64,000 nucleotides of DNA from contig JBMOOG010000001.1 of the NCBI GenBank assembly GCA_049324535.1, positions 372,001 through 436,000 on the forward strand, read 5' to 3'. This document shows, piece by piece, positions 42,920-51,730 of this stretch (the stretch's first letter is position 1; every line of letters starts with the position of its first letter). Under the pieces are notes generated by a model. It was not told the DNA's origin. It was given only the letters and a program-made list of their open reading frames with translations, and did not search any database. Source of the stretch: JBMOOG01 sp049324535. GTDB lineage: Bacteria > Pseudomonadota > Alphaproteobacteria > Rhodobacterales > Rhodobacteraceae. Made by a program: the position numbers and the translations under genes.

Positions 42920-43052
42920 GAGACCTGTGGCGCATCCGCCCCTCGCGGGGGACGCGCCCAAGTCAGGCACCGGCGCTCCGTCCTGTTCGCGCGTTTCCTG
43001 GGAGCGCCGGTGCCACTTCAACTGCGCCCCCGTCGCGGGGCGCTTTTCTTTT
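42920..43052 (+). ncRNA. Putative FnrL-activated small RNA between ccoP and ccoG
   Basis: The predicted transcript is about 133 nt and has no ATG. It contains stem-loop 1 (42930-42957, GCGC ends with a mismatch and a bulge), stem-loop 2 with a perfect 14-base stem (GGCACCGGCGCTCC 42966-42979 against 43001-43014) and a 21-nt pyrimidine-rich loop, and a terminator hairpin with U-tract (43024-43052). Two short single-stranded linkers lie at 42958-42965 and 43015-43023. The whole 42762-43145 gap is otherwise gene-free. The ends are inferred, and it could instead be a processed 3' leftover or a regulatory leader. No homologue is claimed. Confidence 0.55.
43024..43052 (+). terminator. Rho-independent terminator upstream of ccoG
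   Basis: GCGCCCC (43024-43030), loop CGTCGC, GGGGCGC (43037-43043), then TTTTCTTTT. This is the best U-tract in the window. It would end the intergenic transcript before the ccoG promoter. Confidence 0.85.
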
Positions 43053-43072
43053 GGTGCATCCGGCATGAACAT

Positions 43073-43114
43073 TTGACGCATGTCAAAGTCTGCCGCGAGC
43101 GTGCAGCCTAGGAA
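43073..43114 (+). promoter_or_regulatory. FnrL site and promoter of ccoGHIS
   Basis: TTGACGCATGTCAA (43073-43086) is followed at the class II distance by TAGGAA (43109-43114) as -10, predicting a start near 43121. This lies after the ATG at 43080 and 25 bases before the GTG at 43146. Confidence 0.82.
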
Positions 43115-43145
43115 GACCCAACACTTGCAGCCGGAGTCTCACGCC

Positions 43146-44582
43146 GTGAGCGCAGCCACCGATCCCGTCGAACCCGAAAAACTCTATGCCGCGAGGGAGC
43201 CGATCTTTCCGCGCCGTGTGCACGGCCGGTTCCGCAACCTCAAATGGGTGATCATGGCGCTGACGCTCGGCGTCTACTACATCACGCCCTGGCTGCGCTG
43301 GGACCGCGGGCCGAACATGCCCGATCAGGCGGTTCTGGTCGATCTGGCGAACCGGCGGTTCTTCTTCTTCATGATCGAGATCTGGCCGCACGAGTTCTAT
43401 TTCGTAGCCGGCCTTCTCATCATGGCCGGGCTCGGGCTCTTTCTCTTCACCTCGGCTCTGGGCCGGGTCTGGTGTGGCTACACCTGCCCGCAGACGGTGT
43501 GGACGGACCTCTTCATCCTCGTCGAGCGCTGGGTCGAGGGGGACCGGAACGCGCGGCTGCGTCTGTGGCACCAGAAGTGGAACTTCCAGAAGGTCCGGCT
43601 GCGCGCCGTCAAATGGCTGCTGTGGCTGTTGATCGCGGTCGCGACCGGCGGTGCCTGGGTCTTCTACTTCACCGACGCGCCGACGCTCCTGCACAACCTG
43701 GTGACGTTCCAGGCGCCCGCGATCGCCTACACCACCATCGGCGTGCTGACCGCCACGACCTTCGCCTTCGGCGGGTTCGCCCGCGAGCAGATCTGCATCT
43801 ACGCCTGCCCGTGGCCGCGCATCCAGGCCGCGATGATGGATGAAGACACCATCACGGTCGCCTATCGCGAATGGCGCGGCGAGCCGCGCGGCAAGCTGAA
43901 GAAGGGCGAGATCACCCCCGGCCAGGGCGACTGCATCGACTGCATGGCCTGCGTCAACGTCTGCCCCATGGGCATCGACATCCGCAATGGCCAGCAGCTC
44001 GAATGCATCACCTGCGCGCTGTGCATCGACGCCTGCGACGAGGTCATGGACAAGATCGGCAAGCCGCGCGGACTGATCGACTACATCGCGCTCAAGGACG
44101 AGGCGGCCGAGCGCGCGGGCGCGCATCCCAAGCAGATCTGGAAGCACATCTTCCGTCCGCGCACGATCCTCTACACCACGCTCTGGGCCGGGATCGGCAT
44201 CGCGCTGGTGGTGGCGCTGTTCATGCGGTCGCCCTTCGACGTCAACGTGACCCCGGTCCGCAACCCGACCTATGTCCAGCTTTCCGACGGGTCGATCCGG
44301 AACACCTACGAGCTGCGCCTGCGCAACAAGCATGGCGACGAGCGGACCTACCGGGTCGTGCTGGGCGAGGGCGAGCCCTTCGCGCTTGCCCTGGAAGGCA
44401 CCGACGGCAATACTGTCACGGTGGCTCCGGATGCGACCCAGACCCAGAGGGTCTATGTCACCGCGGCGCCGGGAACCCCGGCCGCGACGGCGGACAGGAC
44501 CGATCTGCGGATCTGGGTGGAGGATGCCTCGACCAACGATCGCGTGGCGATCAACACGGTCTTCAACGGAAAGGTGCAGTAG
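43146..44582 (+). CDS. ccoG: cbb3 oxidase accessory protein CcoG (Fe-S membrane protein)
   Basis: This protein of about 478 residues (RdxB/FixG) has several TMs in the N-terminal half (including VWCGYTCPQTVWTDLF), two [4Fe-4S] clusters (CIDCMACVNVCPMGID and CITCALCIDACDEVMD), a further TM near TLWAGIGIALVVALFM and a C-terminal immunoglobulin-like domain. It reduces copper during oxidase assembly. I chose the GTG at 43146, with CCGGAG upstream, because the ATG at 43080 lies inside the FNR box and before the predicted transcript start. It leads ccoGHIS. Confidence 0.93.
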   Translation: MSAATDPVEPEKLYAAREPIFPRRVHGRFRNLKWVIMALTLGVYYITPWLRWDRGPNMPDQAVLVDLANRRFFFFMIEIWPHEFYFVAGLLIMAGLGLFLFTSALGRVWCGYTCPQTVWTDLFILVERWVEGDRNARLRLWHQKWNFQKVRLRAVKWLLWLLIAVATGGAWVFYFTDAPTLLHNLVTFQAPAIAYTTIGVLTATTFAFGGFAREQICIYACPWPRIQAAMMDEDTITVAYREWRGEPRGKLKKGEITPGQGDCIDCMACVNVCPMGIDIRNGQQLECITCALCIDACDEVMDKIGKPRGLIDYIALKDEAAERAGAHPKQIWKHIFRPRTILYTTLWAGIGIALVVALFMRSPFDVNVTPVRNPTYVQLSDGSIRNTYELRLRNKHGDERTYRVVLGEGEPFALALEGTDGNTVTVAPDATQTQRVYVTAAPGTPAATADRTDLRIWVEDASTNDRVAINTVFNGKVQ

Positions 44583-44584
44583 CC

Positions 44585-45040
44585 ATGTCGAAGCCTCTGA
44601 CCGGGCGCAAGGTGCTGGCAATCACCGTATCGGCCTTCGCCGTCATCATCGGAGTCAATCTGGTGATGGCCTGGAAGGCCATCGGCACCTTCCCCGGGCT
44701 GGAAGTCAAGAACAGCTACGTCGCCAGCCAGGTCTTCGACGCCGAGCGCGCGGCGCAGACCGCTCTCGGCTGGACGCTGACGACCGAATACACCGGGCGC
44801 GAGCTGGTCCTGACCTTCCGCGACCGGGCCGGGATGCCGGCCGAAGTGGAGAGGGTCTCGGCTCTGGTCGGCCGGCCCACCATGGCGGGCGACGACATGC
44901 GGCCCGAGTTCCGCTACGAGGGCGGCCAGTTCGTTGCGACCGAGGAGCTTGCCCCCGGCAAATGGATGGCGCTGATCGAGGCCTATGCCCCCGACGGCAC
45001 GAAGTTCCATCAGCGCATCGATCTTTTCGTGAAAGGCTGA
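44585..45040 (+). CDS. ccoH: cbb3 oxidase assembly protein CcoH
   Basis: This 151-residue FixH-family protein has an N-terminal TM (VLAITVSAFAVIIGVNLVMAW) and a periplasmic beta domain (YVASQVFDAERAAQTALGW, a typical FixH block). It binds the CcoN subcomplex and is required for assembly. It starts two bases after the ccoG stop. Confidence 0.93.
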   Translation: MSKPLTGRKVLAITVSAFAVIIGVNLVMAWKAIGTFPGLEVKNSYVASQVFDAERAAQTALGWTLTTEYTGRELVLTFRDRAGMPAEVERVSALVGRPTMAGDDMRPEFRYEGGQFVATEELAPGKWMALIEAYAPDGTKFHQRIDLFVKG

Positions 45041-45043
45041 CCG

Positions 45044-47233
45044 ATGACCGCGGCGATCCGACCGCCCGTCTCCGCCTGCCCGGCCTGCATCGCCGCACCG
45101 GCCGCCGAGGACGCGGCATCGAAGGCGGCGCCGAAGGACGCGCGTCTGATCCTGTCGCTGCCGACCGCGCATTGCGCGGCCTGCATCTCGGATGTCGAGC
45201 GGACGCTGAACCGGCTGCCGGGGGTGCGCTCGTCGCGGGTGAACCTCACGCTCAAGCGCGTGAGCGTCGAGGCGGCGCCGGAGGTGACGGCGGCCGAGGT
45301 GATCGCCGCGCTGGATGGCATCGGCTACGAGGCGCACGAACTGGATCCGGGTCTTCTGTCGGTAACGGAAACCGACCGGCGCGGGCGCGACCTGCTGATG
45401 CGGCTTGCCGTCGCGGGTTTCGCGATGATGAACATCATGCTGCTCTCGGTGGCGGTCTGGTCGGGGGCCGAGAACGCGACCCGCGATCTCTTCCACTGGA
45501 TCAGCGCCGCGATCGCCCTGCCGACGCTGGTGTTTTCCGGCCAACCCTTCTTTGCCTCCGCCTGGGCTTCGCTCAGGGCGCGCCGGCTGGGGATGGATGT
45601 GCCGATCTCGCTTGCGCTGATCCTCGCCTCGGCGGTGTCGCTGTTCGAGACGATGGAGGGCGGCCGCCACGCCTATTTCGACGCGGCGGTATCGCTGTGC
45701 TTCTTCCTGCTGATCGGGCGCTACCTCGACTACCGCTCGCGCGCCGTGGCGCGGTCGGCGGCCGAGGAACTGGCCGCGCTGGAAGTGCCCCGGGCCATCC
45801 GGGTGGCCGACGGGCAGGACAGCGAGGTGCCGATCGCCGAACTGCGCGCCGGAGACCTGGTGCGGGTGCGGCCCGGAGCCCGGATGCCGGTCGATGGCGT
45901 CGTGACCGAGGGCACCTCCGAGATCGACCGGTCGCTGCTGACCGGCGAGACCGCCCCCTACTGGGTCGGACCCGGCATCGACGTCAGCGCGGGCGAGGTC
46001 AATCTGACCGGACCGCTCCTCCTGCGCGTGACGGCGGCCGGCAAGGACAGCTCGCTGCACCGCATGGCGGACCTGGTGGCGATGGCCGAAAGCGCGCGGA
46101 ACAAGTACACGACCCTGGCCGACCGGATGGCCCGGGTCTACTCGCCTTCGGTGCATATCCTGGCGCTGGTCGCCTTCCTCGTCTGGATGTGGCTTTCGGG
46201 CGGGGATGTGCGGCTGGCGGTGAACGTCGCGGCGGCGGTCCTCATCATCACCTGTCCCTGCGCCTTGGGCCTTGCCGTGCCGGCGGTGGTGACGGCGGCC
46301 TCGGGGCGCCTCTTCCGCCAGGGGCTTCTCATCAAGGACGGGTCGGCGCTGGAACGGCTGGCCGAGGTGGATACGGTGGTCTTCGACAAGACCGGAACCC
46401 TGACGCTGGGTGCGCCGCTTCCCGACAACCTCGGCGACTTTGCCCGCGCCGATCTCGAGGTTGCGGCCGCGCTCGCGGGGGCTTCGGACCATCCGCTGTC
46501 TCGGGCGCTGACGGGAGCCCTGCAGGAGGCCGGGGTGAAGCCCGCAGCCGTAAGCGACCTGCGCGAGGTGCCCGGTTACGGTGTCGAAGGGGTCTGGCGG
46601 GGGGCTACGGTCCGGCTTGGCCGCGCGGAATGGGTCGGCGCCGAGCCGGCGCCGCGCACGGCCAGCTACCTGTCGATGGACAACCGGCCGGCCCGGCCGT
46701 TCACCTTCACCGACGCGCTGCGGCCGGGGGCCGCGGATGCGGTGGCTGCCTTCAAGGCGCAGGGCAAGCGGGTGCTGCTGGTCTCGGGCGATGGCGAGGG
46801 GCCGGTGGCGGCGATGGCCGGGATGCTCGGGATCGACGAATGGCGGTCGGGCGCGCTGCCGGCCGACAAGGCGGCGATCGTGCGTGCACTCGGCGACGAG
46901 GGCCGGCGTGTGCTGATGGTCGGCGACGGCCTGAACGACACGGCGGCGCTTGCGGGCGCGCATGTGTCGATCTCGCCCGCATCGGCGCTGGATGCGGCGC
47001 GGGTCGCGTCGGACATCGTGCTGCTTGGCCAGGACATCGGCCCCGTGGCCGAGGCCGCGCGCATCGCCGTCAAGGCGCGGCGCCGGATCAAGGAGAACTT
47101 CGGCCTGTCGCTGGCCTACAACGTCATCGCCGTGCCGGTGGCGCTGGCGGGGCTTGCCACGCCGCTCATCGCGGCGCTGGCCATGTCGGCCTCGTCGATC
47201 ACGGTCTCGCTGAACGCGCTGCGGCTGAAGTAG
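45044..47233 (+). CDS. ccoI: Copper-translocating P-type ATPase CcoI
   Basis: This 729-residue P1B-ATPase (FixI) delivers copper for the CuB centre of cbb3 oxidase. It has an N-terminal CPAC motif, an HMA domain with the metal site AHCAACIS, the transmembrane CPC motif (ITCPCALGLAVPAVV), the phosphorylation site DKTGTLTLG, the nucleotide-binding HP in ASDHPLSRAL, and the hinge VGDGLNDTAAL. It starts three bases after the ccoH stop and is followed by ccoS. Confidence 0.96.
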   Translation: MTAAIRPPVSACPACIAAPAAEDAASKAAPKDARLILSLPTAHCAACISDVERTLNRLPGVRSSRVNLTLKRVSVEAAPEVTAAEVIAALDGIGYEAHELDPGLLSVTETDRRGRDLLMRLAVAGFAMMNIMLLSVAVWSGAENATRDLFHWISAAIALPTLVFSGQPFFASAWASLRARRLGMDVPISLALILASAVSLFETMEGGRHAYFDAAVSLCFFLLIGRYLDYRSRAVARSAAEELAALEVPRAIRVADGQDSEVPIAELRAGDLVRVRPGARMPVDGVVTEGTSEIDRSLLTGETAPYWVGPGIDVSAGEVNLTGPLLLRVTAAGKDSSLHRMADLVAMAESARNKYTTLADRMARVYSPSVHILALVAFLVWMWLSGGDVRLAVNVAAAVLIITCPCALGLAVPAVVTAASGRLFRQGLLIKDGSALERLAEVDTVVFDKTGTLTLGAPLPDNLGDFARADLEVAAALAGASDHPLSRALTGALQEAGVKPAAVSDLREVPGYGVEGVWRGATVRLGRAEWVGAEPAPRTASYLSMDNRPARPFTFTDALRPGAADAVAAFKAQGKRVLLVSGDGEGPVAAMAGMLGIDEWRSGALPADKAAIVRALGDEGRRVLMVGDGLNDTAALAGAHVSISPASALDAARVASDIVLLGQDIGPVAEAARIAVKARRRIKENFGLSLAYNVIAVPVALAGLATPLIAALAMSASSITVSLNALRLK

Positions 47234-47243
47234 GAGACGGGCG

Positions 47244-47402
47244 ATGGAGATGCTGGTCTATCTCATCCCGGTGTCGCTGTTTCTGGGCGGTGTCGGGCTG
47301 GTGGCCTTCTTCTGGGCGCTCCGGTCGCGGCAGTTCGACGACCCGAAGGGCGACGGCGAGCGCATCCTGAGAACCGACTGGGACGACCATCCACGGCCCT
47401 GA
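47244..47402 (+). CDS. ccoS: cbb3 oxidase maturation protein CcoS
   Basis: This short 52-residue protein begins MEMLVYLIPVSLFLGGVGLV and continues with a single TM and a polar tail with SRQFDDPKGDGERIL, the FixS/CcoS signature. It is needed for cofactor insertion into the oxidase. It lies 10 bases after ccoI and closes ccoGHIS. It faces dacA convergently across 23 bases. Confidence 0.94.
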   Translation: MEMLVYLIPVSLFLGGVGLVAFFWALRSRQFDDPKGDGERILRTDWDDHPRP

Positions 47403-47425
47403 CGGCCGCGCGTCGTGGCAGACCA

Positions 47426-49294
47426 TCAGGGCCCTATCACCGTGCAGGCGGCGTTGCGGGCGGCCAGCCGGCGGCAGGCCAGCTGGGCCATCTCGTCGGT
47501 CATGCCCACGAAGGTCGCGTCGAATCCGCCCTTGCGGCTGACCACCTTGCGCAGGGCCTCGTCGAGCGTGCTCATCTCGACCAGAGCGGTCTGGATCAGC
47601 ACGCGCTCGGCCTCGTAGCGTGACGGGTATTTTCCAAGGCTGATGCCGAACTCGCGCCCGCCCGAGGTCGAGACGCGCGAGACCACTTCCTGCTCCAGCG
47701 GTGCAGGCGGGCCGGCGGGCTGGGCGGCAGCCAGGACGATCGCGTCGGGACGGGGATCGGGCGCGACCCGGATGGTCTTCTGGCCGGGCGAGGGTGCGGG
47801 AACCCGGGCTGCGGGGGCCGGGGCGGCCTCCTCCGGCCGGACCGGCGGTGCGGACATGAGCGCGAAGCTCTCGCCTGCGGGTTCCCGTCCGGTCGCCGGG
47901 GCGCTTTCGTCGGCCGAGGCCAGTTCCAGGGTTCCGTCGGTCCCGGCCACTTCGTCCGACAGTTCCGGCGAAAGGGGCTCGGCCACCGCTTCGCCGGCGG
48001 TCGCTACCGCAAGCGGCGCCGGATCGCGGGACGGGCGCGGGGCCGGACGCGCGGACGCGCGTGCGACCTCGGCGGGCGCCGCCGCTGGCGCGGCGGGTTC
48101 GACCGGCGCCGGTTCTGCGGCCAGCGCCAGCGTTTCCGGCTGCGGTTCGGTTTCCTGGACGAAGTCCGGCGAGGCCGCGACTTCGGCCAGGACGCTTGCA
48201 ATGTCGTCCCGCATCCCCTCCAGAGGATCGGGCGCTTCGGCCAGAAGCATGGTCTCGGCCGGTTCGGGGGCCGCACCGGGCAGCGGGCGTGCCCGGGGAC
48301 GCGGGCTCTTTCCGATCACCCCGGAAACGCGGATCGTCTTGGCGGCGCCGCCCTGGACGCCCTCGGCCACGTCGGCGGCGACGGCTAGCGCCTGAGGGTC
48401 GTCGGTCTCGGTCGCGTCGGCCAGGTAGACCGGTGGCAGCGGCTTTTGCAGCGGCGCCCGGTTCGGGGCCTTGCCGAAGCCGAGGTCCAGCAGTTCGGCA
48501 ACCTTCGCGTTGCGCTGCGCCGTCGAGGTGCCGCCGAAGACCGTGGCGATGATGCGCTTGTTGCCGCGCTGCGCCGACGCGACCAGGTTGAAGCCCGCCG
48601 GGCCGGTGTAGCCGGTCTTGATGCCGTCGGCCCCTTCGTAGCTGTCGAGGAAGCGCGCGTTCGTCGAGCGCACCTGGGCGATGCCGGCATCGGCGGTGCG
48701 GCGCGAGAACAGGTTGTAGTACTGCGGATAGTCGAAGAAGAGCCGGCGGCCGAGGATGGTCATGTCGTGGGCGGTCGACAGATGCCCCTCGGCGGTCAGG
48801 CCATTGGCGTTGCGGAAGGTGGTCCGGGTCATGCCGAGCGCCTTGGCGGTGCGGTTCATCCGCTTGGCGAAGTTCGGCTCCGACCCTTCGATCGCCTCGC
48901 CGATGGCGGTGGCGGCGTCGTTCGCGGACTTGATCGCGGCGGCCCGGATCAGATAGCGCAGGGCGATGCGCTGGCCTGCGCGCAGCCCGAGCCGCGAGGG
49001 CGGCTGCGAGGCCGCGTGCTTGGACACCGTCACCATGGTGTCCAGCGAGATCTCCCCGCGCTCGATGGCCTCGAAGGCGATGTAGAGCGTCATCATCTTG
49101 GTCAGCGAGGCCGGGTGCAGCCGGGTGTCGGCGTTCTTTTCGTGAAGAACTTCGCCGGTGCGCGCGTCGATCACGTAGTCGGCGAAGGGCGCAGCGCTAA
49201 GCGCACCGCCGAAAGGCGTGGCGATCAGCATGACGAACGCGAGGATACCCTGCAACAGTCCGTAGCGGACCCACTGCCCCTGACGAGCGGTCAC
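47426..49294 (-). CDS. D-alanyl-D-alanine carboxypeptidase with C-terminal SPOR domain
   Basis: This 622-residue protein has an N-terminal signal/anchor and a class A LMW penicillin-binding domain: SLTK with S63 and K66, SAN at 123-125 and KTG at 226-228. A long Ala/Pro/Glu-rich linker (about 290-535) leads to a SPOR-like domain (FGISLGKYPSRYEAERVLIQ), which binds denuded glycan at the division site. It trims the terminal D-Ala of peptidoglycan stem peptides in the periplasm. The start is GTG at 49294. The 182 bases upstream hold nothing I can name. Confidence 0.93.
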   Translation of the reverse strand: MTARQGQWVRYGLLQGILAFVMLIATPFGGALSAAPFADYVIDARTGEVLHEKNADTRLHPASLTKMMTLYIAFEAIERGEISLDTMVTVSKHAASQPPSRLGLRAGQRIALRYLIRAAAIKSANDAATAIGEAIEGSEPNFAKRMNRTAKALGMTRTTFRNANGLTAEGHLSTAHDMTILGRRLFFDYPQYYNLFSRRTADAGIAQVRSTNARFLDSYEGADGIKTGYTGPAGFNLVASAQRGNKRIIATVFGGTSTAQRNAKVAELLDLGFGKAPNRAPLQKPLPPVYLADATETDDPQALAVAADVAEGVQGGAAKTIRVSGVIGKSPRPRARPLPGAAPEPAETMLLAEAPDPLEGMRDDIASVLAEVAASPDFVQETEPQPETLALAAEPAPVEPAAPAAAPAEVARASARPAPRPSRDPAPLAVATAGEAVAEPLSPELSDEVAGTDGTLELASADESAPATGREPAGESFALMSAPPVRPEEAAPAPAARVPAPSPGQKTIRVAPDPRPDAIVLAAAQPAGPPAPLEQEVVSRVSTSGGREFGISLGKYPSRYEAERVLIQTALVEMSTLDEALRKVVSRKGGFDATFVGMTDEMAQLACRRLAARNAACTVIGP

Positions 49295-49476
49295 TGTCCC
49301 AACCCTTTTCCTGCCTCATGCCGCCCCGGTTATGGATCCGGGGTCGTCCGATGCCGGAAACGCTAGCACAGCTTGTCGGGCGGCAAAACCCGTGAAATTC
49401 AGCGCCTTGGGCGGTGATGCTGATGTGCATCGACAAGATGTTGGGCCGCTGCGGCCGGCGGCCACCAGATCGGGCC

Positions 49477-50190
49477 TCACCGCGGAGGATCGTCCCGCAG
49501 GCTGGCCACCAGAGCCGGCAGGGCGCCAAGGTCGGGCAGTTCGCGGAAACGGGGGTGGCCGTCCGGTGCGGCGGCGTGCTCGACATCCCAGGTCAGTCCG
49601 TGCGGAACGAAGATGCCCCAGCCACCCGCCTCGATCATCGGCAGCACGTCGGACCGCATCGAATTGCCGACCATGGCGCTGGTCTCGGGCCGTGCGCCGT
49701 GGCGGGCAAGGACCGCGGCGTAGGTCTGCGGGCGCTTGTCCGAGACGATCTCGACCCCGTCGAACAGGTCGCCAAGGCCCGACTGCGCGAGCTTGCGCTC
49801 CTGGTCCAGCAGATCGCCCTTCGTCACCAGAAGGATCTGGTGGTCGGGCGCCAGGGCCTCGATCGCCGCGCGGGCGTGCGGCAGAAGCTCGATCGGATGG
49901 CGCAGCATTTCCTGCCCGGCGGCGATGATGTCGGCGATCACCGTGCCCGGCACCGTCCGGTCGCTGACCTCGAGCGCGGTCTCGATCATCGACAGCATGA
50001 AGCCCTTGATGCCGAACCCGTAGCGCCCGAGGTTGCGGGTCTCGGCCGCAAGAAGCCGCGCGGCCACCTCTTCGGGCGCGGCGTGGTCGGACAGAAGCTG
50101 CGTCAGCCGATCCTGGGTCAGCCGGTAGAAGCGTTCGTTCTGCCAGAGCGTGTCGTCGGCGTCGAAGGCAATCGTGGACAGGGTGGGCAT
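49477..50190 (-). CDS. HAD-superfamily hydrolase
   Basis: This 237-residue protein has motif I FDADDTLW with the nucleophile Asp, motif II in LLVTKGDL (Thr), Lys in SDKRPQTYA, and motif IV SAMVGNSMRSDV, with a helical cap between motifs I and II. It is a phosphatase of the phosphoglycolate/pyrimidine nucleotidase type, but the substrate cannot be read. GAGGAAG precedes the ATG at 50190. It is divergent from clpS. Confidence 0.88.
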   Translation of the reverse strand: MPTLSTIAFDADDTLWQNERFYRLTQDRLTQLLSDHAAPEEVAARLLAAETRNLGRYGFGIKGFMLSMIETALEVSDRTVPGTVIADIIAAGQEMLRHPIELLPHARAAIEALAPDHQILLVTKGDLLDQERKLAQSGLGDLFDGVEIVSDKRPQTYAAVLARHGARPETSAMVGNSMRSDVLPMIEAGGWGIFVPHGLTWDVEHAAAPDGHPRFRELPDLGALPALVASLRDDPPR

Positions 50191-50316
50191 CGCGGTCTTC
50201 CTCTCGGCCAGTTGATCCCGCCGGTGCCGGATTGGCAACGGCTTGCGCCCGAACGGCCCTCTTTTTCTACGGGCGTCTTCGGCCTATATTCCTGAGGCGA
50301 TCCGCATGCACCGATC

Positions 50317-50670
50317 ATGGAACCCCACGTGAGCCCGACGCCGCTGCGCCTGTCCAGTAACCGGGACGAACCGGGCCGAGACGCTTCGGTCGCGCTGAAG
50401 ACGCGCCCCAAGACGCAGCGCCCGCCGCTTTACAAGGTTCTGCTTCTCAACGACGACTACACGCCGATGGAGTTCGTCGTTCATGTCCTGGAACGGTTCT
50501 TCGGCATGACTCATGCCCAGGCCTTCGAGATCATGCTGACCGTGCACAAGAAGGGCGTGGCCGTCGTCGGGGTGTTTTCCTTCGAGGTGGCCGAGACGAA
50601 AGTCGTTCAGGTGATGGACTTTTCCCGCCGCCATCAGCACCCGCTGCAGTGCACGATGGAAAAGGAATAG
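50317..50670 (+). CDS. clpS: ATP-dependent Clp protease adaptor ClpS
   Basis: This 117-residue protein has an unstructured N-terminal tail of about 35 residues and the ClpS core YKVLLLNDDYTPMEFVVHVL, then VHKKGVAVVGVF and CTMEKE at the end. It delivers N-end-rule substrates to ClpAP. No clpA is adjacent here. It lies 12 bases before the methyltransferase gene. Confidence 0.96.
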   Translation: MEPHVSPTPLRLSSNRDEPGRDASVALKTRPKTQRPPLYKVLLLNDDYTPMEFVVHVLERFFGMTHAQAFEIMLTVHKKGVAVVGVFSFEVAETKVVQVMDFSRRHQHPLQCTMEKE

Positions 50671-50682
50671 GCCGCCGGCTTC

Positions 50683-51699
50683 ATGAGCAACTCGCGAATC
50701 GCACTGGCGGCGGACCGCTTCGCGGCCCTGCCGGAAGCGGGGCGCATCGGGATCTACAACCCCAGGGCCGAGACCGACCTTTCGGCGCTTCCAAGGGACC
50801 GGCTCGTGCTGTTCCAGGCGCTTCGGCCCGAGCACGACGCGCTCGCCGCGCGCGGCCTTGCGGTCGCGCCCGAGCCGGAGGGGGCGCTGGCCGCGGCCGT
50901 GATCCTGGTGCCGCGGTCCCGCGCGCAGGCGCGCGGCTGGATCGCCGATGCCTGTGCGCGGCTGCCGGTGGGGGCGCCGCTCTGGATCGACGGGGCGCGG
51001 ACCGACGGGATCGAGCCGCTTCTGCGCGAGGTGGCGGCGCTGGCCGGCCCCGACGAGACGATCGCCAAGGCGCATGGCCGCATCGCCGCCTTCCGCAGCC
51101 CCGGCCCGATTCCCGACTGGCTGGCCCGCCCTTCGGAAGTGACGCCCGGCTTCGTGACGCGGCCGGGGGTGTTCTCGGCGGACGGGCCGGATCCGGGGTC
51201 GGTCGCGCTGGCCGCAGCCCTGCCCGCGCGGCTGTCGGGGCGGATCGTCGATCTGGGCGCGGGCTGGGGCTGGCTGGGCGCGCAGGTGCTGGACCGGCCC
51301 GGGGTCGCCTCGCTGGTGATGGTGGAGGCGGACCATGTCGCGGTCCGCTGCGCGCGCCAGAACGTCGGCGACCCGCGGGCGCAGGTCGTCTGGGCGGATG
51401 CGACACGGCCCTTGCCCGGCATCGCGGCCGATGTGGTGGTGATGAACCCGCCGTTCCATGCGGGGCGCGCCTGCGATCCGTCTCTGGGGGCCGCCTTCAT
51501 CGCCGCGGCGGCCGGGATGCTGGTGCCCTCGGGCGAACTCTGGATGGTGGCGAACCGGCACCTGCCCTACGAGGCGGTGCTGCACCGCCACTTCCGCGAG
51601 GTGACGGAAGCGCCGGGCACGCCGTCCTTCAAGGTGCTGCACGCCCGGCGCCCGGCGGCCGGGGGCGGTTCACCTTCCCGGCCGGATCGACTAGGCTGA
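50683..51699 (+). CDS. RsmC-like class I methyltransferase (16S rRNA guanine-N2 type)
   Basis: This 338-residue protein has the two-lobed RsmC/RlmG layout: a degenerate N-terminal MTase-like half and a catalytic C-terminal half with the SAM motif VDLGAGWGWLGAQVL and the NPPFH motif (VVMNPPFHAG) of N2-guanine methylation. By family it would modify 16S or 23S rRNA. It is probably co-transcribed with clpS. Which G is modified is not decided by sequence. Confidence 0.88.
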   Translation: MSNSRIALAADRFAALPEAGRIGIYNPRAETDLSALPRDRLVLFQALRPEHDALAARGLAVAPEPEGALAAAVILVPRSRAQARGWIADACARLPVGAPLWIDGARTDGIEPLLREVAALAGPDETIAKAHGRIAAFRSPGPIPDWLARPSEVTPGFVTRPGVFSADGPDPGSVALAAALPARLSGRIVDLGAGWGWLGAQVLDRPGVASLVMVEADHVAVRCARQNVGDPRAQVVWADATRPLPGIAADVVVMNPPFHAGRACDPSLGAAFIAAAAGMLVPSGELWMVANRHLPYEAVLHRHFREVTEAPGTPSFKVLHARRPAAGGGSPSRPDRLG

Positions 51700-51730
51700 C
51701 GCGCAACCGCAGAATCCCGGGGCATCGCTC

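Noticed and set aside
42820..43068. 82-residue frame in the ccoP-ccoG gap
   Set aside because: It runs through a terminator stem and the FNR box, has no ribosome site and has a composition unlike its neighbours. The RNA structure explains the region better.
44272..47370. Very long alternative frames over ccoH-ccoI, on both strands
   Set aside because: The frames overlap CcoH and CcoI, whose motifs are unmistakable. Their composition is Arg/Gly/Ala/Pro-rich, as expected for shadows in high-GC DNA.
48004..48690. Frames opposite or alternative to the low-complexity linker of the carboxypeptidase
   Set aside because: The Ala/Pro-rich linker leaves other frames open by base composition; no independent start or motif.
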